Counted from the stretch's first letter, positions 42,850-52,147 are shown. The stretch: DNA of 52,289 bases from RI-283 sp964487925 (GCA_964487925.1 CAZASZ010000006.1:1-52289); one strand, 5' to 3'. The notes: a model not told the origin generated them from the sequence alone. Made by a program: numbers and translations.

Positions 42850-45800
42850 ATGACTCCAGCAAAGCATAGCCTCATCGATAACGCCGCGTCGAGCGATCCA
42901 TTCAAACCACCGCTTCCACAGGAGCAAGGGAAGGAATTTCGCTGGGGTGGTCTGCGCGGCAGTTGCCAGGGGCTGGTCATCGCCTCTGCACTTCGCAGGC
43001 ACAAGGTGCCCTTGCTGCTAATCACCTCGAGCATGCTAGAGGCTGAGCGGCGCGAGCGTGAGATACGATTCTTTCTCGACCGCACTGACACGCCATCCGA
43101 TGAGTTCGAGGTGTTGGTCTTTCCCGATCGAGAGACACTGCCCTACGATGTCTTTTCGCCGCATCAAGACATCACCTCCGAACGTCTGTCGACCCTGTAT
43201 CAGTTACCTTCCCTTCGCCAGGGCGTCGTCATCGTACCGATCGACACATTGATGTCACGCCTGCCGTCCAGACGCTTCCTGGATGCCAACTGCCTCATGA
43301 TCGATGCCGGGGAGACCCTGGATCGAGATCAACTGCGCGAACGCCTCGACCTGAGCGGATATCACCATGTCGGCCAGGTCATGGAACACGGGGAATACTC
43401 GATCCGGGGCAGCATTATCGACATCTACCCTATGGGCAGCCAGATGCCTTACCGTATCGACCTCCTCGACGACGAGGTCGATAGCATTCGGACCTTTAAC
43501 CCGGATGACCAGAGATCCATAGCGCCCATCAATGCCATTCGGCTCCTGCCTGCCCGGGAATTCCCGATGACCAAGGAGGCCATCGAACAATTCCGTCACA
43601 GCTGGCGCGACAGATTCTCGGGAGAGACGAAGCGGTGTCCTATTTATGTCTCTGTCAGCGAAGGACAGTGCCCCGGCGGAATCGAATATTATCTGCCTCT
43701 GTTTTTCGAAGCAACCGCGACCTTATTTGATTATCTTCCTGCTCATACCGTCGTCATTTCGGATGCGGGTCAGGCGCAGGCAGCCGATCGCTTCTGGTCC
43801 GAAATCGTGACGCGATATGAGGCCCGACGACACGATAAAGAGCGCCCCCTCCTACCACCGGAAGACGCATTTGTTACCCCAGATCGTGTTGCCTCGCTCG
43901 CGAGCGCGCACCCTCGCGGATATCTCGATGGTTTTGGTATCTCCTCCGGAGAGGGACACTATCAATTCAAGCTTAAGACACTTGCCTTGGGCGCTTTGTC
44001 GTCAGATGGTGTTGACCCAGTCAAAAAGCTGTCCGAATTCATCCAAACCTTCCACGGGCGTATCCTTATTACGGTCGATGGCCAGGGGCGCAGGGAGTCC
44101 TTGAAAAGGCAGCTCCGCGAACATGCATTCAGCCCAACCGACTCTATGGGCTGGGAAAGTTTCGTTGCCGATGACGCCAAACTGGCGATCGCGATCGCCA
44201 GTTTGGAAGAAGGCTTTATCCTGGAACAGCCCCGGATTGCGCTGATCACGGACGCCCTGCTGTTCGGGATATCGGTCAATCAGCGACGGCAGAAAAAGAG
44301 ACTTCAGCAACGTGATGCCGACGCGATTATCCGGGATCTCAATGAACTCGCGATCGATGCCCCGGTGGTTCACGAGGAGCACGGTGTAGGACGTTATCTC
44401 GGTCTCGTGACGCTTGATAACCAGGAATTCCTCCAGCTCGAATATGCCGACGGCGACAAGCTCTACGTTCCCGTCGGATCGCTGCAATTGATCAGCCGCT
44501 ACAGCGGGGCAAGCCCCGATCAAGCCCCGCTGCATCGTCTCGGAGGTAGCCAGTGGCAGAAAGCCAAGCGCCGCGCTGCTCAAAAGGCATCGGACGTTGC
44601 CGCCGAGCTGCTCGATATTTATGCCCGCCGACAAGCGCGCCAAGGCTACATCTATCCAATGCCCGGGGACGAATATGCGGCCTTTGCGGCGGCTTTTCCC
44701 TTTGAGGAGACTCCCGATCAGCAATTGGCCATAGAACAGGTCGTCGCCGACATGACGACCGAAACGCCGATGGATCGCCTCGTCTGTGGCGATGTCGGCT
44801 TCGGTAAAACCGAGGTTGCCATGCGCGCCGCCTTTATGGCCGTCCAGGGGGGGAAACAGATCGCCGTGTTGGTCCCGACCACCCTACTCGCTCAGCAACA
44901 CTATCAGAACTTCTCCGACCGCTTTGCAGACCTGCCTGTGCGCATCGAAGTCCTATCGCGGTTTCGTACCGGAAAACAACAGGACGTTACGCTTGAGGCT
45001 ATCGCCGACGGACGAGTTGATATCGTAATCGGGACACATAAGCTCATTCAACCCAATATTCGATTCAAACGCCTGGGCCTTGTCATCATAGACGAGGAAC
45101 ACCGTTTCGGCGTGCGCCAAAAAGAACGCCTGAAAGCGCTGCGTAGCGAAGTCGACGTATTGACTCTGACCGCAACCCCAATCCCTAGAACACTAAATAT
45201 GTCGATTGCCGGGATTCGAGACCTATCAATCATTGCCACCCCGCCCCTACGCAGACTAGCCATCAAGACCTTCGTCCGCGAATGGGATACCTCCCTGCTT
45301 CGAGAGGCCTGTCTGCGCGAGATCCACCGTGGCGGACAAATCTACTTCTTGCACAACGAGGTCAGCGACATCGAGCGCATTGCCAAACAGCTACGGGAGA
45401 TCGTACCCGAGGCGCGCATCGGGATTGGACACGGTCAGATGCCCGAGCGGGAGTTGGAGAGGGTCATGCTGGATTTCTATCATCAGCGCTTCAACATCCT
45501 GCTTAGTACGACCATCATCGAGAGCGGGATCGATATTCCCAACGCCAATACCATCATCATCAACCGAGCAGACCGGCTGGGACTCGCCCAGCTCTACCAA
45601 ATCCGCGGGCGTGTCGGCCGTTCTCATCACCAAGCCTATGCCTATCTGATCGCTCCGCCTCGAGGCCAGATGACTGCCGATGCAGCCAAACGACTCGAAG
45701 CGATAGAGTCGATTGAAGACCTTGGTGCGGGATTTACGCTGGCCACCCATGACCTTGAGATTCGAGGCGCAGGCGAACTCCTCGGCGATGAACAAAGCGG

Positions 45801-46368
45801 TCAGATCCATGAGGTGGGGTTTTCGCTTTATTCACAGCTACTTGAGCGCGCAGTTGCAGCCATCAAGTCGGACAAACAACCTGAACTCGATGCCCCGCTA
45901 AATGCGGAAATCGAAGTCAAATTCAATGACCCGGCGCTGATCCCAGAGGACTACGTGCCCGATGTCCATATCCGTCTTGTCATGTATAAACGCATCGCGA
46001 GCGCCGACAGCCAAGCGGCCCTTGATGAGCTTCAAATCGAAATGATCGATCGCTTTGGTCTGCTTCCCGATGCTGCCAAGATGTTGTTCCTATCCGCAGA
46101 GCTGAGGCTTGCTGCCGCTACGCTAGGCATTCAAAAGATCTATGCCAAGGGCGAAGACTGCCGGCTGACATTTTCGACACCACCAAAGGTTGACCCATTT
46201 GCCTTGATTCGTCTCGTTCAAGAACAACCCAAGCGCTATCGGTTAGCTGGAAACGACCGCCTGAGTATCGTGACAAAGGCCGACCATTGCCTTGATCGCG
46301 GCGAGGAAGTCAGGCGCATCCTTGACGAAATAAAGACCTCAGATGAGGCCTTGACACCGCTTCAATGA
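42850..46368 (+). CDS. mfd: Transcription-repair coupling factor Mfd
   Basis: A 1172-residue ATP-dependent translocase that removes stalled RNA polymerase at lesions and recruits UvrA. The N-terminal UvrB-like region includes LVFPDRETLPYDVFSPHQD and EHGEYSIRGSIIDIYPMG. The RNA-polymerase-interacting domain is in the middle (HEEHGVGRYLGL to LQLISRYSG). The helicase has Walker A GDVGFGKT at 647-654, DEEH at 748-751, LTLTATPIPRTL and the QIRGRVGRS motif VI, and the TRCF C-terminal domain closes the protein. Slightly longer than E. coli Mfd (1148). The ribosome-binding site is weak. A 30-base perfect palindrome lies inside the coding sequence at 44177-44206. Confidence 0.97.
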   Translation: MTPAKHSLIDNAASSDPFKPPLPQEQGKEFRWGGLRGSCQGLVIASALRRHKVPLLLITSSMLEAERREREIRFFLDRTDTPSDEFEVLVFPDRETLPYDVFSPHQDITSERLSTLYQLPSLRQGVVIVPIDTLMSRLPSRRFLDANCLMIDAGETLDRDQLRERLDLSGYHHVGQVMEHGEYSIRGSIIDIYPMGSQMPYRIDLLDDEVDSIRTFNPDDQRSIAPINAIRLLPAREFPMTKEAIEQFRHSWRDRFSGETKRCPIYVSVSEGQCPGGIEYYLPLFFEATATLFDYLPAHTVVISDAGQAQAADRFWSEIVTRYEARRHDKERPLLPPEDAFVTPDRVASLASAHPRGYLDGFGISSGEGHYQFKLKTLALGALSSDGVDPVKKLSEFIQTFHGRILITVDGQGRRESLKRQLREHAFSPTDSMGWESFVADDAKLAIAIASLEEGFILEQPRIALITDALLFGISVNQRRQKKRLQQRDADAIIRDLNELAIDAPVVHEEHGVGRYLGLVTLDNQEFLQLEYADGDKLYVPVGSLQLISRYSGASPDQAPLHRLGGSQWQKAKRRAAQKASDVAAELLDIYARRQARQGYIYPMPGDEYAAFAAAFPFEETPDQQLAIEQVVADMTTETPMDRLVCGDVGFGKTEVAMRAAFMAVQGGKQIAVLVPTTLLAQQHYQNFSDRFADLPVRIEVLSRFRTGKQQDVTLEAIADGRVDIVIGTHKLIQPNIRFKRLGLVIIDEEHRFGVRQKERLKALRSEVDVLTLTATPIPRTLNMSIAGIRDLSIIATPPLRRLAIKTFVREWDTSLLREACLREIHRGGQIYFLHNEVSDIERIAKQLREIVPEARIGIGHGQMPERELERVMLDFYHQRFNILLSTTIIESGIDIPNANTIIINRADRLGLAQLYQIRGRVGRSHHQAYAYLIAPPRGQMTADAAKRLEAIESIEDLGAGFTLATHDLEIRGAGELLGDEQSGQIHEVGFSLYSQLLERAVAAIKSDKQPELDAPLNAEIEVKFNDPALIPEDYVPDVHIRLVMYKRIASADSQAALDELQIEMIDRFGLLPDAAKMLFLSAELRLAAATLGIQKIYAKGEDCRLTFSTPPKVDPFALIRLVQEQPKRYRLAGNDRLSIVTKADHCLDRGEEVRRILDEIKTSDEALTPLQ
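44177..44206. repeat. Perfect 30-base palindrome inside mfd
   Basis: The 15-base arm CCAAACTGGCGATCG (44177-44191) is followed at once by its exact reverse complement (44192-44206). The centre contains two overlapping GCGATCGC octamers. It encodes AKLAIAIASL, about residues 444-452 of Mfd. A perfect zero-spacer palindrome of this length is not expected by chance in coding DNA. Confidence 0.9.
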
Positions 46369-46399
46369 CGGCAACTTCGGTCGCACGAATGTTGAATCT

Positions 46400-46423
46400 C
46401 AATTCTTCGCCCAATTCTTCGCC
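46400..46423. repeat. Tandem 12-base repeat after mfd
   Basis: Two exact adjacent copies of CAATTCTTCGCC in the 199-base gap between mfd and the cupredoxin-like lipoprotein gene. The rest of that gap holds no recognisable element beyond the ribosome-binding site of the next gene. Confidence 0.7.
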
Positions 46424-46567
46424 TATTGTGGCGACATGGCGAATCAACTAACATTAGCTTTTTACCCAACTAGCCATCGAACTGGAGCGTGTTGCCCAAT
46501 ACCTGGGTTACACAGGCAGCAGGCGAATTTCCGGCAATGGATTTGCATCCGACATCTGGAGACATCT

Positions 46568-47071
46568 ATGTCCGCCACGGTCAATGATATTGTCACCCGC
46601 AATCCGGTCGCCCGGCATGCCATCTGGTTAATGGCAACGTTGCTCATGTTATCCGCGTGTGCAAACCTGAAGTTCAATGGTACTCAAGGCTCGCCCAGCC
46701 TGACCCTGACCTTCCGGGAATGGGCGATTGATAAGGATCGAGAAGAGATCAAAGCCGGCGCCTCGACCTTTCTGCTCCGAAATCAGTCGGGACGCACCCA
46801 TGAGTTCGTCGTGGTCCGGATCAACAGCAAGTCAGATCTGCCCAAACATACGGAGTCAACCAGCGAACCTCTAGATGAAGATCAGTTTTCGGAAGAACAG
46901 ATCGTCGCTGAATTGGAACATCTGCCGCCAGGCGCGGAGGTTCGCTATGACGTCACCCTAGATCCCGGAGAATACCTGATCTTGTGCAATGTGATGGAAC
47001 CGACCCCTGACGGCGGCATGGTCAGTCACTATGGCATGGGGATGCGAACCACATTGAAGGTCGTCAAGTAA
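46568..47071 (+). CDS. Cupredoxin-like lipoprotein
   Basis: A 167-residue envelope protein. A lipoprotein signal ends in the lipobox LMLSAC with Cys31. The mature part is beta-rich with a cupredoxin pattern: His78 in GRTHEFVVV, Cys140 in YLILCNV, His154 in VSHYG and Met157 or Met159 in GMGM. These four positions would form a type 1 copper site. Candidate roles are copper binding or electron transfer at the membrane; the acidic loop at about 95-117 is unusual. The ATG at 46568 has GGAG 6 bases upstream. It follows mfd by 199 bases and converges with tyrS. Confidence 0.75.
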   Translation: MSATVNDIVTRNPVARHAIWLMATLLMLSACANLKFNGTQGSPSLTLTFREWAIDKDREEIKAGASTFLLRNQSGRTHEFVVVRINSKSDLPKHTESTSEPLDEDQFSEEQIVAELEHLPPGAEVRYDVTLDPGEYLILCNVMEPTPDGGMVSHYGMGMRTTLKVVK

Positions 47072-47088
47072 GCGGAACTCAAGACGCC

Positions 47089-48294
47089 TTATCCACCTTT
47101 GATCGTGACATGCATAATGCGCCGTTTACCGACTTGGATCAGGTAACGGTCCCCTCGCTCCAATCCGTGACTGAAGTCCTCGACACGTTCACCGTTAACA
47201 CGTACCGCCCCTTGCGAGACCATACGCCGCGCCTCCGAGGTACTGGCAGTCAAGCCGGTCTCCTTGAGCACAACAGAAAGATCCATGAAGGCCTCGCTGC
47301 TGTCTAAAGACATCTCAGGTATATCATCAGGCAGTTTTCCCTTGGAGAAACGCGCGCTAAAGGCCTCGTGCGCTTGCCGGGCATGCGCCGCGGAATGATA
47401 GCGCCCGACGAGTTCCTCGGCGAGCATATATTTTATAGTCATAGGGTTTTCACCCTCATTGACTCGGCATTTTAAAGCCTCGACATCTGCTGCGCCTCTG
47501 AAGCTCAGAAGCTCGAAGTAGCGCCACATCAGGGTGTCCGAAATCGACATGACCTTGCCAAACATCTCGTTCGGGGATTCCGTCAGCCCTATGTAGTTCC
47601 CCAATGACTTGGACATTTTCTGAGCACCGTCGAGCCCCTCTAGTATCGGCATAGTCATGACGACCTGCGGCGACTGACCATATTGCTTCTGCAACTCCCG
47701 ACCTACGAGCAGGTTGAATTTCTGATCGGTTCCACCAAGCTCCACATCGGCCTTGATTACGACCGAGTCATAACCCTGAATCAAGGGATAGATGAACTCA
47801 TGAATACCAATCGACTGACCGGATCGGTACCGTTTGCTGAAGTCATCGCGCTCGAGCATACGGGCCACGGTCTGCCGGGCCGTCAGCTTCAGCATTTCGC
47901 CAGGAGACATACGATCGATCCACTCCGAGTTGAAAACGACACGGGTCCGATCGCGATCCAGCACCTTGAAAATCTGCGTTTCATAGGTCTGCGCATTGGC
48001 CACTACGGCCTCACGAGTGAGAGGCTTCCGCGTCACGTTCTTGCCGGTAGGATCACCAATCATGCCGGTAAAATCGCCGATCAGGAAGAATATCTCGTGC
48101 CCAAGGTCCTGAAACTGACGTAGTTTATGCAAGAGCACGGCATGTCCGAAATGAAGGTCTGGGGCAGTCGGATCAAACCCCGCCTTGATTCTCAATGGAC
48201 GCCCCTCCTTCAGTTTTTCCGTGAGGTCATCGGGCAAGAGGATTTCGTCTGCGCCGCGCCCCAGGTCGGCCAGCATTTTTTCGATATCTGTCAT
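47089..48294 (-). CDS. tyrS: Tyrosyl-tRNA synthetase
   Basis: A 401-residue class I synthetase. The HIGH-type motif is HFGH at 48-51, KMSKS is at 226-230, and a C-terminal S4 RNA-binding domain (about 335-395, VRVNGERVEDFSHGL) is present. Length and the HFGH variant resemble the about 400-residue TyrRS of Pseudomonas rather than the 424-residue E. coli TyrS. It diverges from the M23 peptidase gene across a 294-base AT-rich region. The tyrS / M23 peptidase / anmK / erpA neighbourhood is conserved in gammaproteobacteria. Confidence 0.96.
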   Translation of the reverse strand: MTDIEKMLADLGRGADEILLPDDLTEKLKEGRPLRIKAGFDPTAPDLHFGHAVLLHKLRQFQDLGHEIFFLIGDFTGMIGDPTGKNVTRKPLTREAVVANAQTYETQIFKVLDRDRTRVVFNSEWIDRMSPGEMLKLTARQTVARMLERDDFSKRYRSGQSIGIHEFIYPLIQGYDSVVIKADVELGGTDQKFNLLVGRELQKQYGQSPQVVMTMPILEGLDGAQKMSKSLGNYIGLTESPNEMFGKVMSISDTLMWRYFELLSFRGAADVEALKCRVNEGENPMTIKYMLAEELVGRYHSAAHARQAHEAFSARFSKGKLPDDIPEMSLDSSEAFMDLSVVLKETGLTASTSEARRMVSQGAVRVNGERVEDFSHGLERGDRYLIQVGKRRIMHVTIKGG

Positions 48295-48327
48295 TGATTT
48301 ACCAAAATAGGTTTTCGTTTATTTTAT

Positions 48328-48355
48328 GAATTTTAGATACTACGCACTAAAATTC
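48328..48355. promoter_or_regulatory. Inverted repeat in the tyrS / M23 peptidase intergenic region
   Basis: Perfect 9-base arms GAATTTTAG and CTAAAATTC with a 10-base spacer, 33 bases upstream of tyrS, in the AT-rich 48295-48588 region. It could be an operator or a leader hairpin of the tyrS message. A smaller repeat AACCTA/TAGGTT lies at about 48455-48472. The rest of the region shows no gene. Confidence 0.5.
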
Positions 48356-48588
48356 GGATGAAAATCATGTTATAAGTTCAAACATTCGAGATTATGTCCT
48401 TTTCAGACGGGCGTCATCCAAAACCATTCATATTTAGCTCGACGCCGACCGATAACCTAACGAGGTAGGTTGGAGTCATTAAGTTAATGCATGCAGCGCC
48501 AAGCGCAACTTTTTGGTCGATCGTCGCGTCTGAATTCCGACGACCCTAACCTGGAATATGACGCACAAGATGATAACAAAGGTTATTC

Positions 48589-50061
48589 ATGAATAAAGCC
48601 TATCTTTTGCTCAAGCCACGCAAGCGTATGGCGCTTAGGCGATACTCCGGACGCAGAAACAGCTATCAGCGTTTCTGGCTGGTGCCGATAATCCTGACGG
48701 TTGCCGCTACCGCCGCCGCATTCGTCGCCCCCAGCAATGAGGTCAAGGCAATATCTTCTTCTCCCTGGACCCCTTCTGCTACCGATATCCCTCTGTCGCT
48801 ACCGTCCCAATCGGCGGATACGACCACGACACCTGCTGCTGCAGTCACGTCCGCAGGCTTGAAAAAAGTGGCGTTTTTAGTTCCGGCCACAATTGACACC
48901 CCGCTGGCGCAGCCGACGTCTTATACGCGCTCAGATACGAGCCAAGAGCAGAAGTGGTCCAGCACGCATGTTAGGAATGGAGACAGCCTGTCGCTGATAT
49001 TCACCCGCCTGGGCTTCACTGCCCGCGAGCTGCAGAATATTCTCGACAGCGATAAAGACACGCATAGACTGAAACATCTCTATCCTGGTGACGAAATCCG
49101 TTACCAGAAAGACCGCGATGGGCATCTGCAGACCTTGGCCTACCGTTTTGAAGAGGCGCGCTCGCTAATCATTCGCCGCCAGGATCAGGGGTATGAAAAC
49201 GAAGTCATCGAACACCCCTTGGAATACCGCAGCCAGCACGTCAGCGGGACCATTTCTGCGTCCCTGTATCTCTCTGCGAAAAATGCCGGCTTGTCAGATC
49301 GATTGATCATGGAGCTGGCCGGCATATTCGGCTGGGATGTGGACTTCGCTCTGGATATTCGCTCAGGAGACCGCTTCACAGTTATCTACGACCAACTTTA
49401 CCAGGATGGGGAATACCTTCGCGATGGCACGATCAGGGCCGCCGAATTTGTGAATCAGGGGCGCACCTTTCGAGCCATCCGTTACACCGACAGCAAAGGA
49501 AAAACCGATTATTACAGTCCCGACGGAAAGAGCCTGCGCAAGGCCTTTCTGCGGACGCCCGTATCGTTTACACGGATTTCCTCGCGCTTTACGACCGGTC
49601 GATGGCATCCTGTACTTCACCGTATGCGCGCCCATAAAGGTGTGGATTACGCCGCACCCACAGGCACCCCGGTCAAAGCGACCAGTGATGGAAAGATCGC
49701 CTTCCGTGGCCGCAAGGGTGGCTACGGAAGAGTCATCATCATTCAGCATGGCCAACGTTACAGCACGCTCTACGCCCATCTATCCGCCTACAAACGCGGT
49801 CTACGTAGAGGCAGCCACGTCCGCCAAGGGCAAACGATCGGCTATGTCGGCAAATCCGGACTTGCCACCGGACCCCATCTGCACTATGAGTTCCGCATCA
49901 ACGGGGTACACCACAACCCCCTGACCGTGCACCTGCCGGATGCCGCGCCACTCCCAGCGGGGCAGATGATGGCGTTTCAATCCAGGGCAATTCCGCTGCT
50001 TGCTCAACTCGACATACTGGGCCGCGAGGCAACTGTAATCGCGTCTCGATCGGCTGATTAA
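48589..50061 (+). CDS. M23 family murein endopeptidase (MepM-like)
   Basis: A 490-residue envelope protein. A short basic cytoplasmic tail precedes one TM anchor at about 30-47 (FWLVPIILTVAATAAAF). A Pro/Thr/Ser-rich linker is followed by an OapA/LysM-like domain (about 125-170: VRNGDSLSLIFTRLGF, LYPGDEIRY). The LytM/M23 domain has its zinc ligands in RMRAHKGVDYAAP (HxxxD) and HLHYEFRING (HxH). It cleaves peptidoglycan cross-links, making space for new strands. AAAGG lies 6 bases before the ATG. anmK begins 9 bases after its stop, coupling cell-wall cleavage and recycling genes. Confidence 0.93.
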   Translation: MNKAYLLLKPRKRMALRRYSGRRNSYQRFWLVPIILTVAATAAAFVAPSNEVKAISSSPWTPSATDIPLSLPSQSADTTTTPAAAVTSAGLKKVAFLVPATIDTPLAQPTSYTRSDTSQEQKWSSTHVRNGDSLSLIFTRLGFTARELQNILDSDKDTHRLKHLYPGDEIRYQKDRDGHLQTLAYRFEEARSLIIRRQDQGYENEVIEHPLEYRSQHVSGTISASLYLSAKNAGLSDRLIMELAGIFGWDVDFALDIRSGDRFTVIYDQLYQDGEYLRDGTIRAAEFVNQGRTFRAIRYTDSKGKTDYYSPDGKSLRKAFLRTPVSFTRISSRFTTGRWHPVLHRMRAHKGVDYAAPTGTPVKATSDGKIAFRGRKGGYGRVIIIQHGQRYSTLYAHLSAYKRGLRRGSHVRQGQTIGYVGKSGLATGPHLHYEFRINGVHHNPLTVHLPDAAPLPAGQMMAFQSRAIPLLAQLDILGREATVIASRSAD

Positions 50062-50070
50062 ATCAACAAC

Positions 50071-51216
50071 ATGATCGATGAAGGCCTCTATATTGGCCTG
50101 ATGTCCGGCACCAGCATGGATGCGCTGGATGCCGTTCTTGTACGCTTTACCGATGATGCTCGGCCGAGCTTGAAGGCAACCCGCTCCTCCCCAATCCCTG
50201 AAAACTTGAAGCAGCGGCTCCGGGATGTCTGTCACTTTCGCCACGATCACCTCGACGAATGCGCCCGACTCGACAGTGATTTCGGCCAATTTCAGGCCAC
50301 GGTTGTAAGCGGACTACTGCAGGCATCAAATACATCTCTGGAGGAGGTTCGCGCCATTGGCAGCCACGGACAGACCGTTCGACACCTCCCGGACGCAAAC
50401 CCACCCTACAGCATCCAAATCGGCGATCCGGCACGCTTGGCAGTCATGACCGGCATCGATGTCGTCGCGGATTTTCGGCGTCAGGATATAGCCGCCGGTG
50501 GACAGGGCGCCCCCCTAGTACCGGCCTTTCACGCCGCATTCTGGCGAACACCCAGCGAAGACAGGGTACTGTTGAATCTCGGCGGCATCAGCAATATCGC
50601 AATTCTGCCGGGGAATCCGAACCAGCCGGTGACCGGACTGGACTGCGGTCCGGCCAATGCGCTGCTTGACGCCTGGATAAGGAAAAACCTTGGGCTAGAT
50701 CTCGATGAAGACGGCAGATGGGCCGCCAAGGGACGAATCGTCGAACGATTGCTCGAGCATATGTTGTCGGACCCCTACTTCGCCCGCCCGCTACCCAAGA
50801 GCACCGGCACCGAATACTTCAACCTGAATTGGCTCATGACCCAGCTCGAGGCCTCGGCATCAACGGATGCCCATCCGGCCGATATTCAAGCCACGCTGTG
50901 CGCCTTGACCGTTGAATCCGTGACGCGAGCGATTCAACAATTCGCCCCCGACACCAGGAACGTTTATGTCTGCGGGGGAGGTGCGCTCAACGGCCATTTG
51001 ATCGAAGCGCTCCGCGTCAGGATGGACCCGATCAAACTGGAAGCCACCTCCGTGCTGGGCTTGGATCCCCAATGGGTGGAGGCTACGGCGTTTGCCTGGC
51101 TCGCCAGAGAAAACCTGCACGGACGACCGGGCAATCTGCCTTCGGTCACCGGAGCGCGACAAGCTTTGATATTGGGAGGACTCTATCGAGGCCGGATCAA
51201 GTCTACGAAGACGTGA
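50071..51216 (+). CDS. anmK: Anhydro-N-acetylmuramic acid kinase
   Basis: A 381-residue cytosolic kinase that opens and phosphorylates 1,6-anhydro-MurNAc to MurNAc-6-phosphate during peptidoglycan recycling. The start GLYIGLMSGTSMDALDAVLV is diagnostic, with the substrate region AIGSHGQTVRHLPD, then LLNLGGISNIAIL and FDCGPANALLDAW-type GLDCGPANALLDAWI, and the C-terminal VYVCGGGALNGHL. Length is near the usual 365-385. It lies 9 bases after the M23 gene in one operon and ends at a bidirectional terminator. Confidence 0.96.
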   Translation: MIDEGLYIGLMSGTSMDALDAVLVRFTDDARPSLKATRSSPIPENLKQRLRDVCHFRHDHLDECARLDSDFGQFQATVVSGLLQASNTSLEEVRAIGSHGQTVRHLPDANPPYSIQIGDPARLAVMTGIDVVADFRRQDIAAGGQGAPLVPAFHAAFWRTPSEDRVLLNLGGISNIAILPGNPNQPVTGLDCGPANALLDAWIRKNLGLDLDEDGRWAAKGRIVERLLEHMLSDPYFARPLPKSTGTEYFNLNWLMTQLEASASTDAHPADIQATLCALTVESVTRAIQQFAPDTRNVYVCGGGALNGHLIEALRVRMDPIKLEATSVLGLDPQWVEATAFAWLARENLHGRPGNLPSVTGARQALILGGLYRGRIKSTKT

Positions 51217-51220
51217 GACG

Positions 51221-51259
51221 AAAACGGAGATCGCCCATCCCAGGGACAACCTCCGTTTT
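51221..51259. terminator. Bidirectional terminator between anmK and the TorF-type gene
   Basis: Arms AAAACGGAG (51221-51229) and CTCCGTTTT (51251-51259) flank a 21-base loop with an inner CCC/GGG pair. The U-rich end on both strands suits termination of anmK (+) and of the opposing gene (-). Confidence 0.75.
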
Positions 51260-51280
51260 CTGATCCTTAGCGTGAATACA

Positions 51281-51910
51281 TTACATATCGAACGAGCGCG
51301 AGATGCTCACGATAGGGAACGGACGCGGATCCTTGGTGTTTTTCACGTTGGCGTAGTTCACGGTCGCCGCCCAGGACCATTCGGTACCCGAAATGGTCTT
51401 ACCGATGCTGACGTTGCCGTCGATATAGTCATTCCCCGTGTCAAGGGAATAACTGCCAAGATGAGCCCCGACGTCAAAGCCCTTTAGCGTCGTCCCATAT
51501 GCAACCTCGAGATAGCCATTCTTGTTATCGGTGTCATAGGAATACTTCCCACTGAAATCGCCATAGCTCAACCCCAGATAGACCTCACCGAAATCGCTAC
51601 CCGACGGAGGCGCAGGATAAATATATTCAATATAACCAACGTCGACGCCGACGCCCTGAAATTCCGCGCCATAACCGGCATAGAGATCGAGCTCCGTATT
51701 GCTGGAGACATTGGACGCCCAACCGCCAACGTAGGCGCCCGAATCATGGCTGTAATCGATACCTCCCGAAACCGCAGAGGCATGGTCGGTCTGCGTTATC
51801 CCGCGCCAAACATAATCCGATGAGGCTGCGATGTTGCCGGTGACACCTGCATTGGCTGCAGCGGCCCCACAAAGACTTGCGACCAGGATCGCGATCGATG
51901 ACTTCTTCAT
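51281..51910 (-). CDS. TorF family putative outer-membrane protein
   Basis: A 209-residue protein. The signal peptide is residues 1-21 (KKSSIAILVASLCGAAAANA). The mature part has the TIGR02001/TorF pattern: SDYVWRGITQTDHASAVSGG, then alternating amphipathic strands typical of a small beta barrel, and a C-terminal Phe-rich strand (IVSISRSFDM). Members occur in many aquatic Proteobacteria; their substrate is unknown. The ATG at 51910 has GAGGAG 9 bases upstream; an earlier start would place 30 hydrophilic residues before the signal peptide. It lies between anmK and erpA on the strand of erpA. Confidence 0.85.
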   Translation of the reverse strand: MKKSSIAILVASLCGAAAANAGVTGNIAASSDYVWRGITQTDHASAVSGGIDYSHDSGAYVGGWASNVSSNTELDLYAGYGAEFQGVGVDVGYIEYIYPAPPSGSDFGEVYLGLSYGDFSGKYSYDTDNKNGYLEVAYGTTLKGFDVGAHLGSYSLDTGNDYIDGNVSIGKTISGTEWSWAATVNYANVKNTKDPRPFPIVSISRSFDM

Positions 51911-52121
51911 TAGAAAATTCTCCTCAAATTTGATGAGCACCCAATGTGCACCTGAGGAAAAGCAATTAAGATGCCATTTATATTTATCCTTTATTATCAA
52001 TAATTTACTCTATTCACGATCATTTCGACCTGAATCTGGAGTCACAAGATATGTTCCGACAGTGCAAACCCGCACCATTTTAGTGCAGGATCGGATTCTG
52101 TAAAGCGGGGATAGCAGAATT

Positions 52122-52147
52122 CCGGCCTGTCCGATAGAACAGACCGG
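52122..52147 (-). terminator. Hairpin after erpA
   Basis: In the minus-strand RNA an 11-pair stem with two G-U wobbles (CCGGUCUGUUC with GGACAGGCCGG) closes a UAUC loop, 20 bases after the erpA stop. The wobble pairs work only in this orientation, which supports a role at the 3' end of erpA. The U-tract is weak. Confidence 0.6.

Noticed and set aside
44512..44532. Inverted repeat CAGCGGGGC/GCCCCGCTG inside mfd
   Set aside because: It has short arms, is GC-rich and lies in conserved coding sequence; likely to arise by chance, unlike the 30-base palindrome.
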